10,772 nucleotides of DNA from Woeseia sp. (GTDB taxonomy: Bacteria; Pseudomonadota; Gammaproteobacteria; Steroidobacterales; Woeseiaceae). Location of the stretch: NCBI GenBank assembly GCA_018701055.1, contig JABIUH010000241.1, positions 1-10,772 on the forward strand. Direction: 5' to 3'. The notes beneath the pieces were generated by a model. It had not been told where the DNA came from. It did not search any database and worked only from the letters and a program-made list of their open reading frames with translations. The stretch's first letter is position 1, and each line of letters starts with the position of its first letter. Made by a program: the position numbers and the translations under genes. Shown here piece by piece: positions 1-6,367 of the stretch.

Positions 1-196
1 CCCGATAAACCTCTGCGCGTAACTGGATGATGTTCCTCTCGCCGTAAACGACGATCTCTTCGGGGGCATTCGCAGATTCATTCTTTTCCGCGATAAGTGG
101 ATTCGTCTGGCCTGCCGCTTGGGGCGCAATCGAAACGATCAGCAACAAATTTGCTAAGAAAACTATCCGGTGACTGAATATTGCATTGCAGAACAA
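1..196 (-). CDS. Small secreted protein of unknown function, 3' part outside window
   Basis: Only the first 65 codons lie in the window. I place the start at a TTG (194-196) because a Shine-Dalgarno-like GGGGAG sits five bases upstream and no ATG is in frame. The product begins with a hydrophobic signal peptide (about residues 8-24, rich in V, L, I and A, ending near Ala-Gln-Ala-Ala-Gly), then a linker, then the segment EEIVVYGERNIIQLRAEVYR. The EEIVVYG stretch looks like the start of a TonB-dependent receptor plug. However, the following QLRAEVYR is, as I recall it, more typical of short uncharacterised exported proteins of marine gammaproteobacteria. It lies 25 bases downstream of the hydratase-like gene on the same strand, so the two may be cotranscribed. 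Function is not known; the TonB link is only a resemblance. Confidence 0.6.
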   Translation of the reverse strand, partial: MFCNAIFSHRIVFLANLLLIVSIAPQAAGQTNPLIAEKNESANAPEEIVVYGERNIIQLRAEVYR

Positions 197-221
197 AACA
201 ACTCCCCGACCAATTGAGACA

Positions 222-1166
222 TCACCGATCTATGTGAACACTGACTTCTACTGGCCCACTTGAATCGAGATTATAATACGTAACCGTGCCGATATTTCCT
301 TCGAATCTAGGCCGCTCCAACATAATGCCACCCGGTTTCAGGGGCCTGATGGTTCCCATATTACCCAGAGACAGTATGTCGCCAACTTCCAGACGTCGGC
401 CTCTCTTAAGAATTCGATCTCTGATCGCGCGTACGCGGTAAATGGGTTCATAGGCGTCCCGAATATTTCCTTCACCCAATACTTTCCCATGCTCGTTGGT
501 CATTTCGTAATTGAATGAATTGAGACGGCTCAAGCCCGCTTGCGTCGCCGGGACCAGAATGAGATCACCCAATATCCCAGTACGAAAATCGTAGTTAGTT
601 GCGACACCTGAGAATTTTGATCCGCCGCTCGCGGTCGTCAATATATCTGGCATTTCAATGAACGGATGAAAACCTTTGAGCGCTGCAAGTATTTCCAAAT
701 CGGTTTCTGCATCATTGATCACATCGCTCCCAACTTCTGCAGCGAAATCCGACTCTACAAATGTGAAGTTGCAGCAATCTACCGATACGTGATGGCCACT
801 TTCGTGCAGGCCATTCGAATGCATTATTGCGGTCACTGGGCCCGACCACCCATCGATCGGTCCATTGTCATAGATGCCGGCTTCGAAGGTACCTACCTTG
901 TACCCGCCAACCGGCCCTTCAGTTGCCATGAGCTCTTTAACGTAGGCGTCGGCAATCTGATAAGCCTCATCTTCCGTGAGGCTACCTATAGGTATGGGGA
1001 TAATCGCCGTGGACGTTCTGTAATTCTGGATAAAAGCAGCAACGAAAATCTGATGTTCCGCCGGCTACTTACTATCAGCCATTGCCTAAGTAGTGACAAA
1101 TAGTCCTAGCAAAACCAAAGCCATTTCAAGAGCAGATCTATAGGTTATCGATCTTAGTTGACCCAT
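222..1166 (-). pseudogene. Secreted 2-keto-4-pentenoate hydratase-like protein, interrupted by two in-frame amber codons
   Basis: The frame opens at ATG 1164-1166 behind a GAGAAG-type ribosome site and runs to TGA 222-224, about 314 codons. It is broken by TAG at codon 27 (1086-1088) and codon 34 (1065-1067). Codons 1-26 give a signal peptide (hydrophobic run ALVLLGLF), and a plausible cleavage site AMA/DS lies between the two stops. Codons 40-92 match the family N-terminus (FIQNYR, LTEDEAYQIADAYV, GGYKVG). The core of the MhpD / fumarylacetoacetate hydrolase superfamily follows: VESDF (acidic pair at codons 138 and 140), GSDVINDAET, and HPFIEMPD (Glu at codon 171), which fit the metal-binding acids. 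No frameshift occurs anywhere. The next usable start is ATG 929 (codon 80), which leaves 235 residues without signal peptide and family N-terminus. Known relatives hydrate 2-oxo acids; the substrate here is unknown. Most likely a recent pseudogene. Confidence 0.75.
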
Positions 1167-1283
1167 TTTCTTCTCAACCTTTTATTAAGTGTATCCACAC
1201 CAAACTTGTTGGCGAAACCAAAACTACAACAGACTTAGTTAATCAGAAAAATTAGTGATCATTTTAATTTCGTCTGGCTCAAA

Positions 1284-1302
1284 TTTTCACTTCGAGTGAA
1301 AA
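1284..1302. repeat. Perfect inverted repeat, possible weak terminator or operator
   Basis: TTTTCACT and AGTGAAAA form an 8-bp perfect stem around TCG. It sits between the hydrolase stop (1357) and the hydratase-like gene start (1166). On the minus strand the stem is followed by only a short T run, and the stem itself is AT-rich, so it would be a weak terminator. A binding site for a regulator of the downstream gene is equally possible. A GCGGCCGC palindrome adjoins it at 1303-1310. Confidence 0.35.
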
Positions 1303-1356
1303 GCGGCCGCGGTTATTGATACGGTCGTGGAAAAATAGATTGAATGAAAATCCTAA

Positions 1357-2412
1357 TTAATCAGTGCCAGCGTCCGCCATTTGTTTGAGTACCGCATGAC
1401 CCAGCACTCCGTTGGGGTTTGCGAGCGTCTCAATGATTTCGAAATGGTTGTAGTTCTCAGCGACAATTAGATCGACCGACTTGCCTGCTTCTGCGGCCGC
1501 CTCAGAAAATTCGATAGATTGCCGCTTAAACTCTGGCGTCTCGTAGCTTCCATAAGCCACGATGAGTGGCGCGTGCAGATTTTCGATGTGATGAAGCGGA
1601 CTCATGTCATGTTCCATATCATGGGTGAAATTCACATATTTGCCTCGAGAAGACAATCGCACCGGCTTCATATCGAACATGCCACTGCAGCAAAGCCCAC
1701 CCTTGATAAGGTCCGCGGGCAAATCGGCCTTCTCCATCCAATTCGTCGTTAGCATTACCGCGGCGAGATGACCACCGGAAGAATGGCCAGACACGTAGAT
1801 TTGATCGCTGTCACCTCCAAACTCACCCGCGTTTTCATATATCCAGGCAATCGCTCTGCGCAATTGATCCGCTATAGGATAGAGACTGTCACCAACGTCT
1901 TGTATCCAACTAAAATCGGGAACCACGTAATGTACGCCTGAATCAACAAAGAGTTCGGCCGGAAACCCGTAACTCTCGGCTGTACCTTGTTGCCAAGCGC
2001 CACCATGAATAAAAACGTGTACGGGCGCGTTGCTTTTTGTTGTTGGGTAAACATCCAACGACTCGACCACGGCCGGGCCGTAAGAAAATTTCAGCGGATC
2101 GCCAATGCGCGCTCGAACCAAATCACTGTTTGATCCCCACCGGTCGATAACCTGGGCGATGTTCGGCGCATAGATGAACTGTGAGTAAGCGTCATCGAGT
2201 TCTTTCTGGTTCATGCTTAACCAAACTGGCGATGCTTTGTTTTCCTGGGCTGCACGTACCAACAAAGGCGTAGTTAAGGCGCATGTGGCGCCGATGCCCA
2301 AATTGCGCAGAAACGAGCGACGTGTCGATTGTTGAGTGCTTAATGTCCCGATGACTCTATCCCTCCGGCATCCAAATAAAATCTGCGTTCGTAAATCGCA
2401 AGATACGAACAT
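1357..2412 (-). CDS. Tat-exported alpha/beta hydrolase, kynurenine formamidase/esterase-like
   Basis: The fold belongs to the BD-FAE/esterase-lipase group related to kynurenine formamidase. HGGAW (residues 136-140) is the oxyanion-hole motif, GHSSGGH (209-215) places the nucleophile at Ser211, and NHFEI (323 on) supplies the His. The usual acid falls in GSYETPEF, where Glu291 stands where relatives mostly have Asp. An N-terminal TRRSFLRNLG (30-39) followed by a hydrophobic stretch is a twin-arginine signal, so the enzyme should act in the periplasm. The family region ELDDAYSQFIYAPN...RWGSNS (71-95) is typical of this esterase group. The ATG at 2412 gives an unusually long 29-residue lead before the twin arginines and has a poor ribosome site. 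A strong GGAGGG (2361-2366) sits 8 bases before an ATC codon at 2352, which would give an ordinary Tat leader. Substrate unknown; an ester or N-formyl amide is likely. Confidence 0.85.
   Translation of the reverse strand: MFVSCDLRTQILFGCRRDRVIGTLSTQQSTRRSFLRNLGIGATCALTTPLLVRAAQENKASPVWLSMNQKELDDAYSQFIYAPNIAQVIDRWGSNSDLVRARIGDPLKFSYGPAVVESLDVYPTTKSNAPVHVFIHGGAWQQGTAESYGFPAELFVDSGVHYVVPDFSWIQDVGDSLYPIADQLRRAIAWIYENAGEFGGDSDQIYVSGHSSGGHLAAVMLTTNWMEKADLPADLIKGGLCCSGMFDMKPVRLSSRGKYVNFTHDMEHDMSPLHHIENLHAPLIVAYGSYETPEFKRQSIEFSEAAAEAGKSVDLIVAENYNHFEIIETLANPNGVLGHAVLKQMADAGTD
2361..2366 (-). promoter_or_regulatory. Strong Shine-Dalgarno without a standard start codon
   Basis: GGAGGG on the minus strand lies 8 bases upstream of ATC (2350-2352), in frame with the alpha/beta hydrolase. 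The residue would be codon 21 of the long form. Starting there would leave about nine residues before the twin-arginine motif, which is the normal length. Either ATC (or the preceding GTC) is used as a rare start, an ATG has mutated, or the site is chance and translation begins at 2412. Confidence 0.4.
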
Positions 2413-2445
2413 TCATTAACTATCCCATCAATGTTGACAGGATGC

Positions 2446-2461
2446 ATTTCGTTAGCGAAAT
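2446..2461. repeat. Small inverted repeat upstream of the hydrolase gene
   Basis: ATTTCG-TTAG-CGAAAT, two 6-bp arms, lies 34 bases upstream of the hydrolase start at 2412. Its position in the likely promoter region suggests an operator, but it is short and may be chance. Confidence 0.25.
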
Positions 2462-2608
2462 CTATATGTGAGTAGGATTCGCTCACCTGGGCAATCATGG
2501 AGCCCCGGCACGTTAACAAATTTTAAAGCCCACTCCTTGATCTCCAAATCCTGATCACGCATCATTCAGAATATGACTAAGTCAGTCCTTTTTTTGTGTT
2601 CGTCAGCA

Positions 2609-2839
2609 TCATCTTTGCCGGAATCGAGTCGGCAGCTGATGCTGCAAGCATTGTAATTGATGTCGATCATAACAATGGATACGAAATACATGGTTCAACG
2701 CATGCTGAAAGTCATGAACATAATGGCACCCAACCTTTCGAGGCCCTTGATGACGACCGAATTTTGTCGTTCCGCGATGTAGCCTCGGAGTTCCTGCACC
2801 TATAGTAAACAAAAGAAATACAAACAGCGTTCTCAACAT
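2609..2839 (-). pseudogene. Possible remnant of a small secreted protein gene
   Basis: ATG 2837-2839 has a good ribosome site (GAGGAG, 2846-2851, six bases away). It starts a clear signal-peptide-like sequence, MLRTLFVFLLFTIGAG. A TATAAA at 2901-2896 on this strand could be a -10 element. After residue 16 the same frame continues to TGA at 2609-2611 (76 residues), but it becomes rich in His, Gln and Arg and does not look like a natural mature protein. A neighbouring minus-strand frame looks more protein-like (LRGYIAERQNSVVIKGLERL, then a TGA, then MYFVSIVMIDINY). A frameshift just after the signal peptide plus a nonsense codon would explain this. I do not recognise a family. It could instead be an intact short gene of unusual composition. 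It points away from egtB, with divergent starts. Confidence 0.4.
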
Positions 2840-2973
2840 CTTCATCTCCTCGAGAGGATTCAAGGTAGCTCGGAATTTCCGCGTTTGGTGTCGTGTTTAT
2901 AGCAACAACCCGGAATCTGAACGACGGCTTTGGATCACAAGCAGGCCTTTTACACGATATTGCCTCAACGAAC

Positions 2974-3003
2974 TATTGGGACAGGCACAGTAATACCAAT
3001 TTT
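2974..3003 (+). repeat. Short interspersed repeat, REP/transposase-associated type, copy 1
   Basis: The sequence around TTGGGACAGGCACAGTAAT resembles the GGGACAGGCAC repeats that I recall near REP-associated and IS200-like transposase genes. Its right half, GTAATACCAATTT, recurs exactly, inverted, at 6147-6159 behind the transposase gene of this window, also with GGGAC on its left. It abuts the TTGACA that may be the egtB -35 element. Confidence 0.4.
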
Positions 3004-3031
3004 TGACATGCGATTGTTACGCGCGTACCGT
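3003..3031 (+). promoter_or_regulatory. Candidate egtBD promoter
   Basis: A consensus TTGACA (3003-3008) is followed after 17 bases by TACCGT (3026-3031), a weak -10 element. A better -10-like GATAAT (3034-3039) is too far away for this -35. The start of egtB would be about 22 bases downstream of the predicted transcript start. No regulator site is evident. Confidence 0.3.
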
Positions 3032-3059
3032 TTGATAATCCTTTTTCTGAAAAAAAACG

Positions 3060-4322
3060 ATGGCAATTTCTCAATCAGCCGCTCAATCCGGCGACCCGCG
3101 TGTCTCACTCGTCGAACGCTATCAGCAAGTTCGTGCTGCAACGCTTTCGCTTTGTGAACACCTGGAACCTGAAGACTATGTCGTGCAGAGCATGCGGGAT
3201 ACCAGTCCTACAAAGTGGCATCTCGCGCATATTACTTGGTTTTTCGAGCGGTTCGTTCTCAGAGAATACACCAAGACCTATGACTGGTTTAACGAGGATT
3301 TCGATTACGTCCTGAATTCTTATTTTTATACAGTCGGTGGCATGTATGCACGGCCAGATCGCGGCCTGTTGACTCGGCCAACCGTGAAGGAAGTCGTCGC
3401 CTATCGAAAACACGTCGACAACGCGATGCTTGATCTGATCGCCGAAAAAAATGGCGACAAGGACTTCGATTTCCTCATTGAGGTCGGTCTCACTCACGAG
3501 CAGCAGCATCAGGAACTCATTCTCACCGACATAAAGCATGTGTTTTCTGTGAATCCCACATGGCCGACTGTAAATCCGGCGCTCTCTCCGCCGCCAGCTT
3601 CGCAAGCTTCGCCATACGAATTTCGTAATGGCCCGTCTGGGATCCATGAGATCGGGCATCAGGACAGCAGTTATTGCTGGGACAATGAATTGCCGCGCCA
3701 CCCGGAATTAATTTCAGAACATCAGATTGGCTCACGTCTTGTAAACAATGGTGAGTACCTCGAGTTTATTCGCGATGCGGGATACTCGAATCCGAAGTTC
3801 TGGCATTCTGACGGTTGGGCGACCATCAACCGGGAGGGTTGGAATCGACCGCTTTACTGGACAAAAGAGCTTGATGCCGAATTTACGCTCGGCGGTCAAC
3901 GCGAACTCGATTTAAATTCGCCGGTGACCCATGTGAGTTACTACGAGGCATTCGCATATGCCAAGTGGGCAGGCGCCCGCCTGCCGACTGAAGCGGAATG
4001 GGAACTCGCCGCAAATGAAGAAGAGGTTGTTGGAAATTTCCGGGAATCGAAATACTGGCATCCGATTGCCGCCACAGGTTCACAATTGTTCGGCGATGCT
4101 TGGGAATGGACGTCCTCAGCCTACCTGCCCTATCCCGGATTCGTGCCGTTGCCCGGAGCGCTTGGCGAATCGAATGGTAAATTCATGTCCGGCCAAATGA
4201 CGGTCCGCGGTGGTTCTTGCGTGACCGCAACCGAACACATGCGCGCGAGTGTTCGCAGCTTTTTCTATCCACACCAGCGCTGGCAGTTTCTCGGAATCCG
4301 CCTCGCCAAAGACGGTAGTTGA
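3060..4322 (+). CDS. egtB: Ergothioneine biosynthesis protein EgtB (hercynine sulfoxide synthase)
   Basis: EgtB is an oxygen-dependent non-heme iron enzyme that joins hercynine (trimethylhistidine) to cysteine or gamma-glutamylcysteine as a sulfoxide, in the cytoplasm. The N-terminal DinB-like half (about 15-165) carries the three-histidine iron site: HLAHI (His57) and HEQQHQE (His146, His150). The C-terminal half (about 185-418) is the formylglycine-generating/sulfatase-modifying fold, with RLPTEAEWELA (307-317), DAWEWTSSAYLPYPGF (346-361), RGGSCVT (383-389) and the closing RWQFLGIRLA. The length of 420 is normal. ATG 3060 fits the family N-terminus, though no clear ribosome site precedes it. 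egtD follows 15 bases after the stop. With no egtA or egtC beside it, use of free cysteine is possible, but I cannot read donor choice from the residues. Confidence 0.96.
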   Translation: MAISQSAAQSGDPRVSLVERYQQVRAATLSLCEHLEPEDYVVQSMRDTSPTKWHLAHITWFFERFVLREYTKTYDWFNEDFDYVLNSYFYTVGGMYARPDRGLLTRPTVKEVVAYRKHVDNAMLDLIAEKNGDKDFDFLIEVGLTHEQQHQELILTDIKHVFSVNPTWPTVNPALSPPPASQASPYEFRNGPSGIHEIGHQDSSYCWDNELPRHPELISEHQIGSRLVNNGEYLEFIRDAGYSNPKFWHSDGWATINREGWNRPLYWTKELDAEFTLGGQRELDLNSPVTHVSYYEAFAYAKWAGARLPTEAEWELAANEEEVVGNFRESKYWHPIAATGSQLFGDAWEWTSSAYLPYPGFVPLPGALGESNGKFMSGQMTVRGGSCVTATEHMRASVRSFFYPHQRWQFLGIRLAKDGS

Positions 4323-4337
4323 GAATTCCGTCGATCG

Positions 4338-5312
4338 ATGTGCCAACCAGCGATGCGTGAGGCCTCCCTTACCGAGCAAGAGAACTCTGCGGAAGCAGAA
4401 CTCGATGAAATCCTCGACGGGTTGAGCCGCCCACAAAAAACCCTGTCACCGAAATTTTTCTACGACGCGCGTGGCTCCATACTGTTTGATGCCATTTGCG
4501 AACTCCCAGAATATTATTTGACGCGAACGGAACTCTCGATAATGCAAATGACTATCGATGAGATCACGACATTGGTCGGCCCGCAAGCAAGTCTTATTGA
4601 GTTTGGCAGCGGCTCGAGCTTAAAGACGCGAATGCTATTGGAAAAGCTTGACCGGCTTGCCGCTTATGTTCCGGTCGACATATCACGTGAGCATCTCTTG
4701 TCTGCTGCTGAGTCTCTGGCGGCAGATTATCCTGCAGTTGAGGTGTTGCCGTTGTTAGCGGATTTCATGCAGCCCTTCGAGCTGCCAAATCCAAACGTCA
4801 TGCCGTTGCGAAATATAGTCTATTTTCCAGGCTCTACGATCGGAAATTATTCGCCCGAACAAGCACATAGCTTGCTGCAAGTTATGCATGTCGAAGCAGG
4901 GAAAGATGGGGCGCTACTTATCGGAGTGGACCTACAGAAAGATACAGCCATTATCGAGCGAGCCTATAACGACAAAGCCGGTGTTACGGCCGAGTTCAAT
5001 CTGAATATGTTGTCACGGATCAATCACGATTTCGGCGCCAACTTCGATCTTAACCTCTTTCGGCATAGTGCCATCTACAACGATGAATATGGCAGAGTGG
5101 AATTGAATCTGATCAGCGAATGTGAACAAACCGTTCTCATCGGCGGCCGGTCAATTCATTTCGACACAGGGGAAGCGTTGCTTACTGAGCATTCGCACAA
5201 GTACACGCTGGAACAATTCTCCGGCATGGCAGACCGTGCAGGATTTGTGGTCCATAAGGTATGGACCGATCCCGAACAGCTTTTCAGTATTCAGTACTGC
5301 TTGCGTGTGTAA
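4338..5312 (+). CDS. egtD: L-histidine N-alpha-methyltransferase EgtD
   Basis: EgtD transfers three methyl groups from S-adenosylmethionine to the alpha-amino group of histidine, giving hercynine, the substrate of EgtB. Motifs: FYDARGSILFDAICELPEYY (41-60) ending in Tyr60, IEFGSGSSLKT (87-97, SAM-binding loop), YFPGSTIGN (162-170, Asn170) and Tyr210. EHS at 284-286 matches the Glu/Ser pair that holds the imidazole. The first three fit Tyr56, Asn166 and Tyr206 of the Mycobacterium enzyme with a constant offset of four. The length of 324 is usual. The start could be ATG 4338 or ATG 4353; neither has a strong ribosome site, and the short gap to egtB suggests translational coupling. Its last 29 bases overlap a convergent transposase gene, yet the C-terminus (SIQYCLRV) looks intact. 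Confidence 0.96.
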   Translation: MCQPAMREASLTEQENSAEAELDEILDGLSRPQKTLSPKFFYDARGSILFDAICELPEYYLTRTELSIMQMTIDEITTLVGPQASLIEFGSGSSLKTRMLLEKLDRLAAYVPVDISREHLLSAAESLAADYPAVEVLPLLADFMQPFELPNPNVMPLRNIVYFPGSTIGNYSPEQAHSLLQVMHVEAGKDGALLIGVDLQKDTAIIERAYNDKAGVTAEFNLNMLSRINHDFGANFDLNLFRHSAIYNDEYGRVELNLISECEQTVLIGGRSIHFDTGEALLTEHSHKYTLEQFSGMADRAGFVVHKVWTDPEQLFSIQYCLRV

Positions 5313-5922
5313 GGGGCGAAAAGAGAACGAGATGATCCGCTTTCAATTCGATCCGTGCTTTAATTGATGTATGCATGGATGTTTCCAGCGTCTTGGCTAT
5401 CTTTGCGCGTATAGGATTTAGGTCGACATAGGCCATACACGTCAAGAGTGCTTTGTAGTCCAACAAGGCCTGGGATTTGAAGCGCCCTTCCCAGAATCGA
5501 CCTTTGCAACGGTCCTCACGATTAGCCCGCCGCACCAATGGTTCGTTAATACAACGCATGAACCAACTCAGGTCCGCAAGGTGCTCCCGCCAGATCGCAA
5601 TGGTTGCAACTGATGTCGCGTCCGGGACTTTGTATAGATTACCCCAGCGTTCGATCACTTCGTCATCGCTTAAAGCGTTTGCCTGTTCCGGCTTTAGTTC
5701 AACAACCACATGATAGTGATTACTCATGACGGCATAGGCCATGAGATCGATTGCAAAAACATCAGACAGAGAAATTAAACGATCTTCCAGCCACTGCCTG
5801 CGATGCCCAAAGCTTTTGCCTGTGAATCGATCTTTACCGCACAAGAATGCGCGCCTCACACAGCGTGAAGTGCAGTGGTAGTAACGAGTGGCATCAAGAC
5901 TAACAAGTTGGCGGCGTGGCAA
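5284..5922 (-). CDS. REP-associated type (Y1/HUH superfamily) transposase, probably C-terminally shortened
   Basis: The product belongs to the Y1_Tnp family of single-strand DNA transposases. It begins PRRQLVSLDATRYYHCTSRC, shows AYAVMSNHYHVVV with the HUH pair His69 and His71 (divalent metal site), then GRFWEGRFKSQALLD (141-155) and CMAYVDLNPIRA (162-173), all hallmarks of REP-associated (RAYT-like) members. The start is a TTG at 5920-5922, the only family-consistent start, since a stop lies four codons upstream. At 212 residues it is shorter than the roughly 300-residue proteins I recall with this N-terminus. The last ten or so residues are read antisense from egtD, so the original 3' end seems lost. 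Such proteins are usually single domesticated genes that move short palindromic repeats rather than whole insertion sequences. Activity here is doubtful. Confidence 0.85.
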   Translation of the reverse strand: MPRRQLVSLDATRYYHCTSRCVRRAFLCGKDRFTGKSFGHRRQWLEDRLISLSDVFAIDLMAYAVMSNHYHVVVELKPEQANALSDDEVIERWGNLYKVPDATSVATIAIWREHLADLSWFMRCINEPLVRRANREDRCKGRFWEGRFKSQALLDYKALLTCMAYVDLNPIRAKIAKTLETSMHTSIKARIELKADHLVLFSPLTHASSTEY

Positions 5923-6121
5923 TTGAGTCCGTTAAAGATGAACGCCATTTCACTCTAAAAGGCATCGTCGTGCACGCCGCTTATGTGCGCTTTCTACTGC
6001 GCTTTTGTTGACAACGCTAAAGCCGCTACGGTGTAAGCTCTGAATGGTGCGCTTAGTTTCGGCTCCGTCGTCGAACAAATAATCAAGACCCCTACCAAAA
6101 AATTCGAAGAAGAAGTGGCAT

Positions 6122-6148
6122 TTTCCTATTGTAAAGTTGGATAGGAAA
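6122..6148. repeat. Stem-loop beside the transposase-associated repeat
   Basis: TTTCCTAT (6122-6129) and ATAGGAAA (6141-6148) are perfect 8-bp arms around an 11-base loop. The right arm overlaps by two bases the copy of the short repeat at 6147-6172. A palindrome next to a short conserved guide-like sequence is the layout of REP-type elements moved by this transposase class. Confidence 0.4.
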
Positions 6149-6172
6149 TTGGTATTACGAGTCCCGAATTGG
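6147..6172 (-). repeat. Short interspersed repeat, copy 2 (inverted)
   Basis: Read on the minus strand this is CGGGACTCGTAATACCAAT followed by TT. It shares GGGAC and the 13-base GTAATACCAATTT with copy 1 at 2974-3003; the middle differs (TC here, AGGCACA there). It lies about 225 bases upstream of the transposase start. Confidence 0.4.
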
Positions 6173-6312
6173 CTACTTGAATATCAGGTCGACGCAGCTT
6201 CTGTCGCCGAACAAACCGATATCTTTAGGGAGAGATGAAACATTAGCGCGACTATTAGGCTCATGTTGCCAAGTTAAGACATCGTTCCCAGGAATCAACC
6301 AAAATGCTAAAC

Positions 6313-6348
6313 AAAAAAAGCCTGGCAACTCGAACGAGTTGCCAGGCT
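6313..6348 (-). terminator. Intrinsic terminator of the di-heme peroxidase gene
   Basis: On the minus strand a 14-bp perfect stem (arms 6335-6348 and 6319-6332) closes on a two-base loop, which in RNA reads as a C(UUCG)G tetraloop. It is followed directly by seven U (6319-6313). It begins 20 bases beyond the stop codon at 6368. This is a very strong Rho-independent terminator. Confidence 0.93.
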
Positions 6349-6367
6349 GGTTGTTACCTCACGAGTC

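Larger units (their letters stand above)
2413..3059. other. Long intergenic stretch between the hydrolase and egtB genes
   Basis: Apart from the possible gene remnant at 2609-2839, I see no convincing coding region here. It holds the upstream region of the hydrolase gene with a small inverted repeat, the divergent upstream regions of the remnant and egtB, and one copy of a transposase-associated-looking repeat at 2974-3003. The plus-strand frame at 2596-2805 is open but lacks a ribosome site. Confidence 0.5.
5923..6312. other. Non-coding stretch behind the transposase gene
   Basis: No convincing gene is present. On the plus strand there is a TTGACA (6008-6013), with TGTAAG (6032-6037) after 18 bases, which could be a promoter without an obvious target. 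GTGCGCTT/TGCGCTTT recurs near 5985, 5997 and 6047. A hairpin (6122-6148) and an inverted copy of the egtB-upstream repeat (6147-6172) follow. The open frame from a TTG at 6177 runs through the terminator and is unlikely to be real. Confidence 0.5.

Noticed and set aside
36..49. Start of a TonB-dependent receptor inferred from EEIVVYG
   Set aside because: The residues after the motif do not resemble a plug domain, and too little is visible; left as an unknown secreted protein.
1065..1088. Amber recoding (for example pyrrolysine) in the hydratase gene
   Set aside because: The two TAG codons flank the signal peptide cleavage site, not an active site, and nothing in the window supports recoding. 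Pseudogenisation is far likelier.
666..1103. Plus-strand open frame opposite the hydratase-like gene
   Set aside because: The minus strand shows clear family motifs over the same bases; the plus-strand product is Cys/Arg-rich with no motif.
2596..2805. Open plus-strand frame of 69 codons starting at GTG
   Set aside because: No ribosome site, non-ATG start and no recognisable family. It opposes a minus-strand start with a good ribosome site. It remains a weak alternative.
3105..3701. Minus-strand frame of 198 codons inside egtB
   Set aside because: The plus strand carries the EgtB iron-site histidines here; the minus frame is a shadow.
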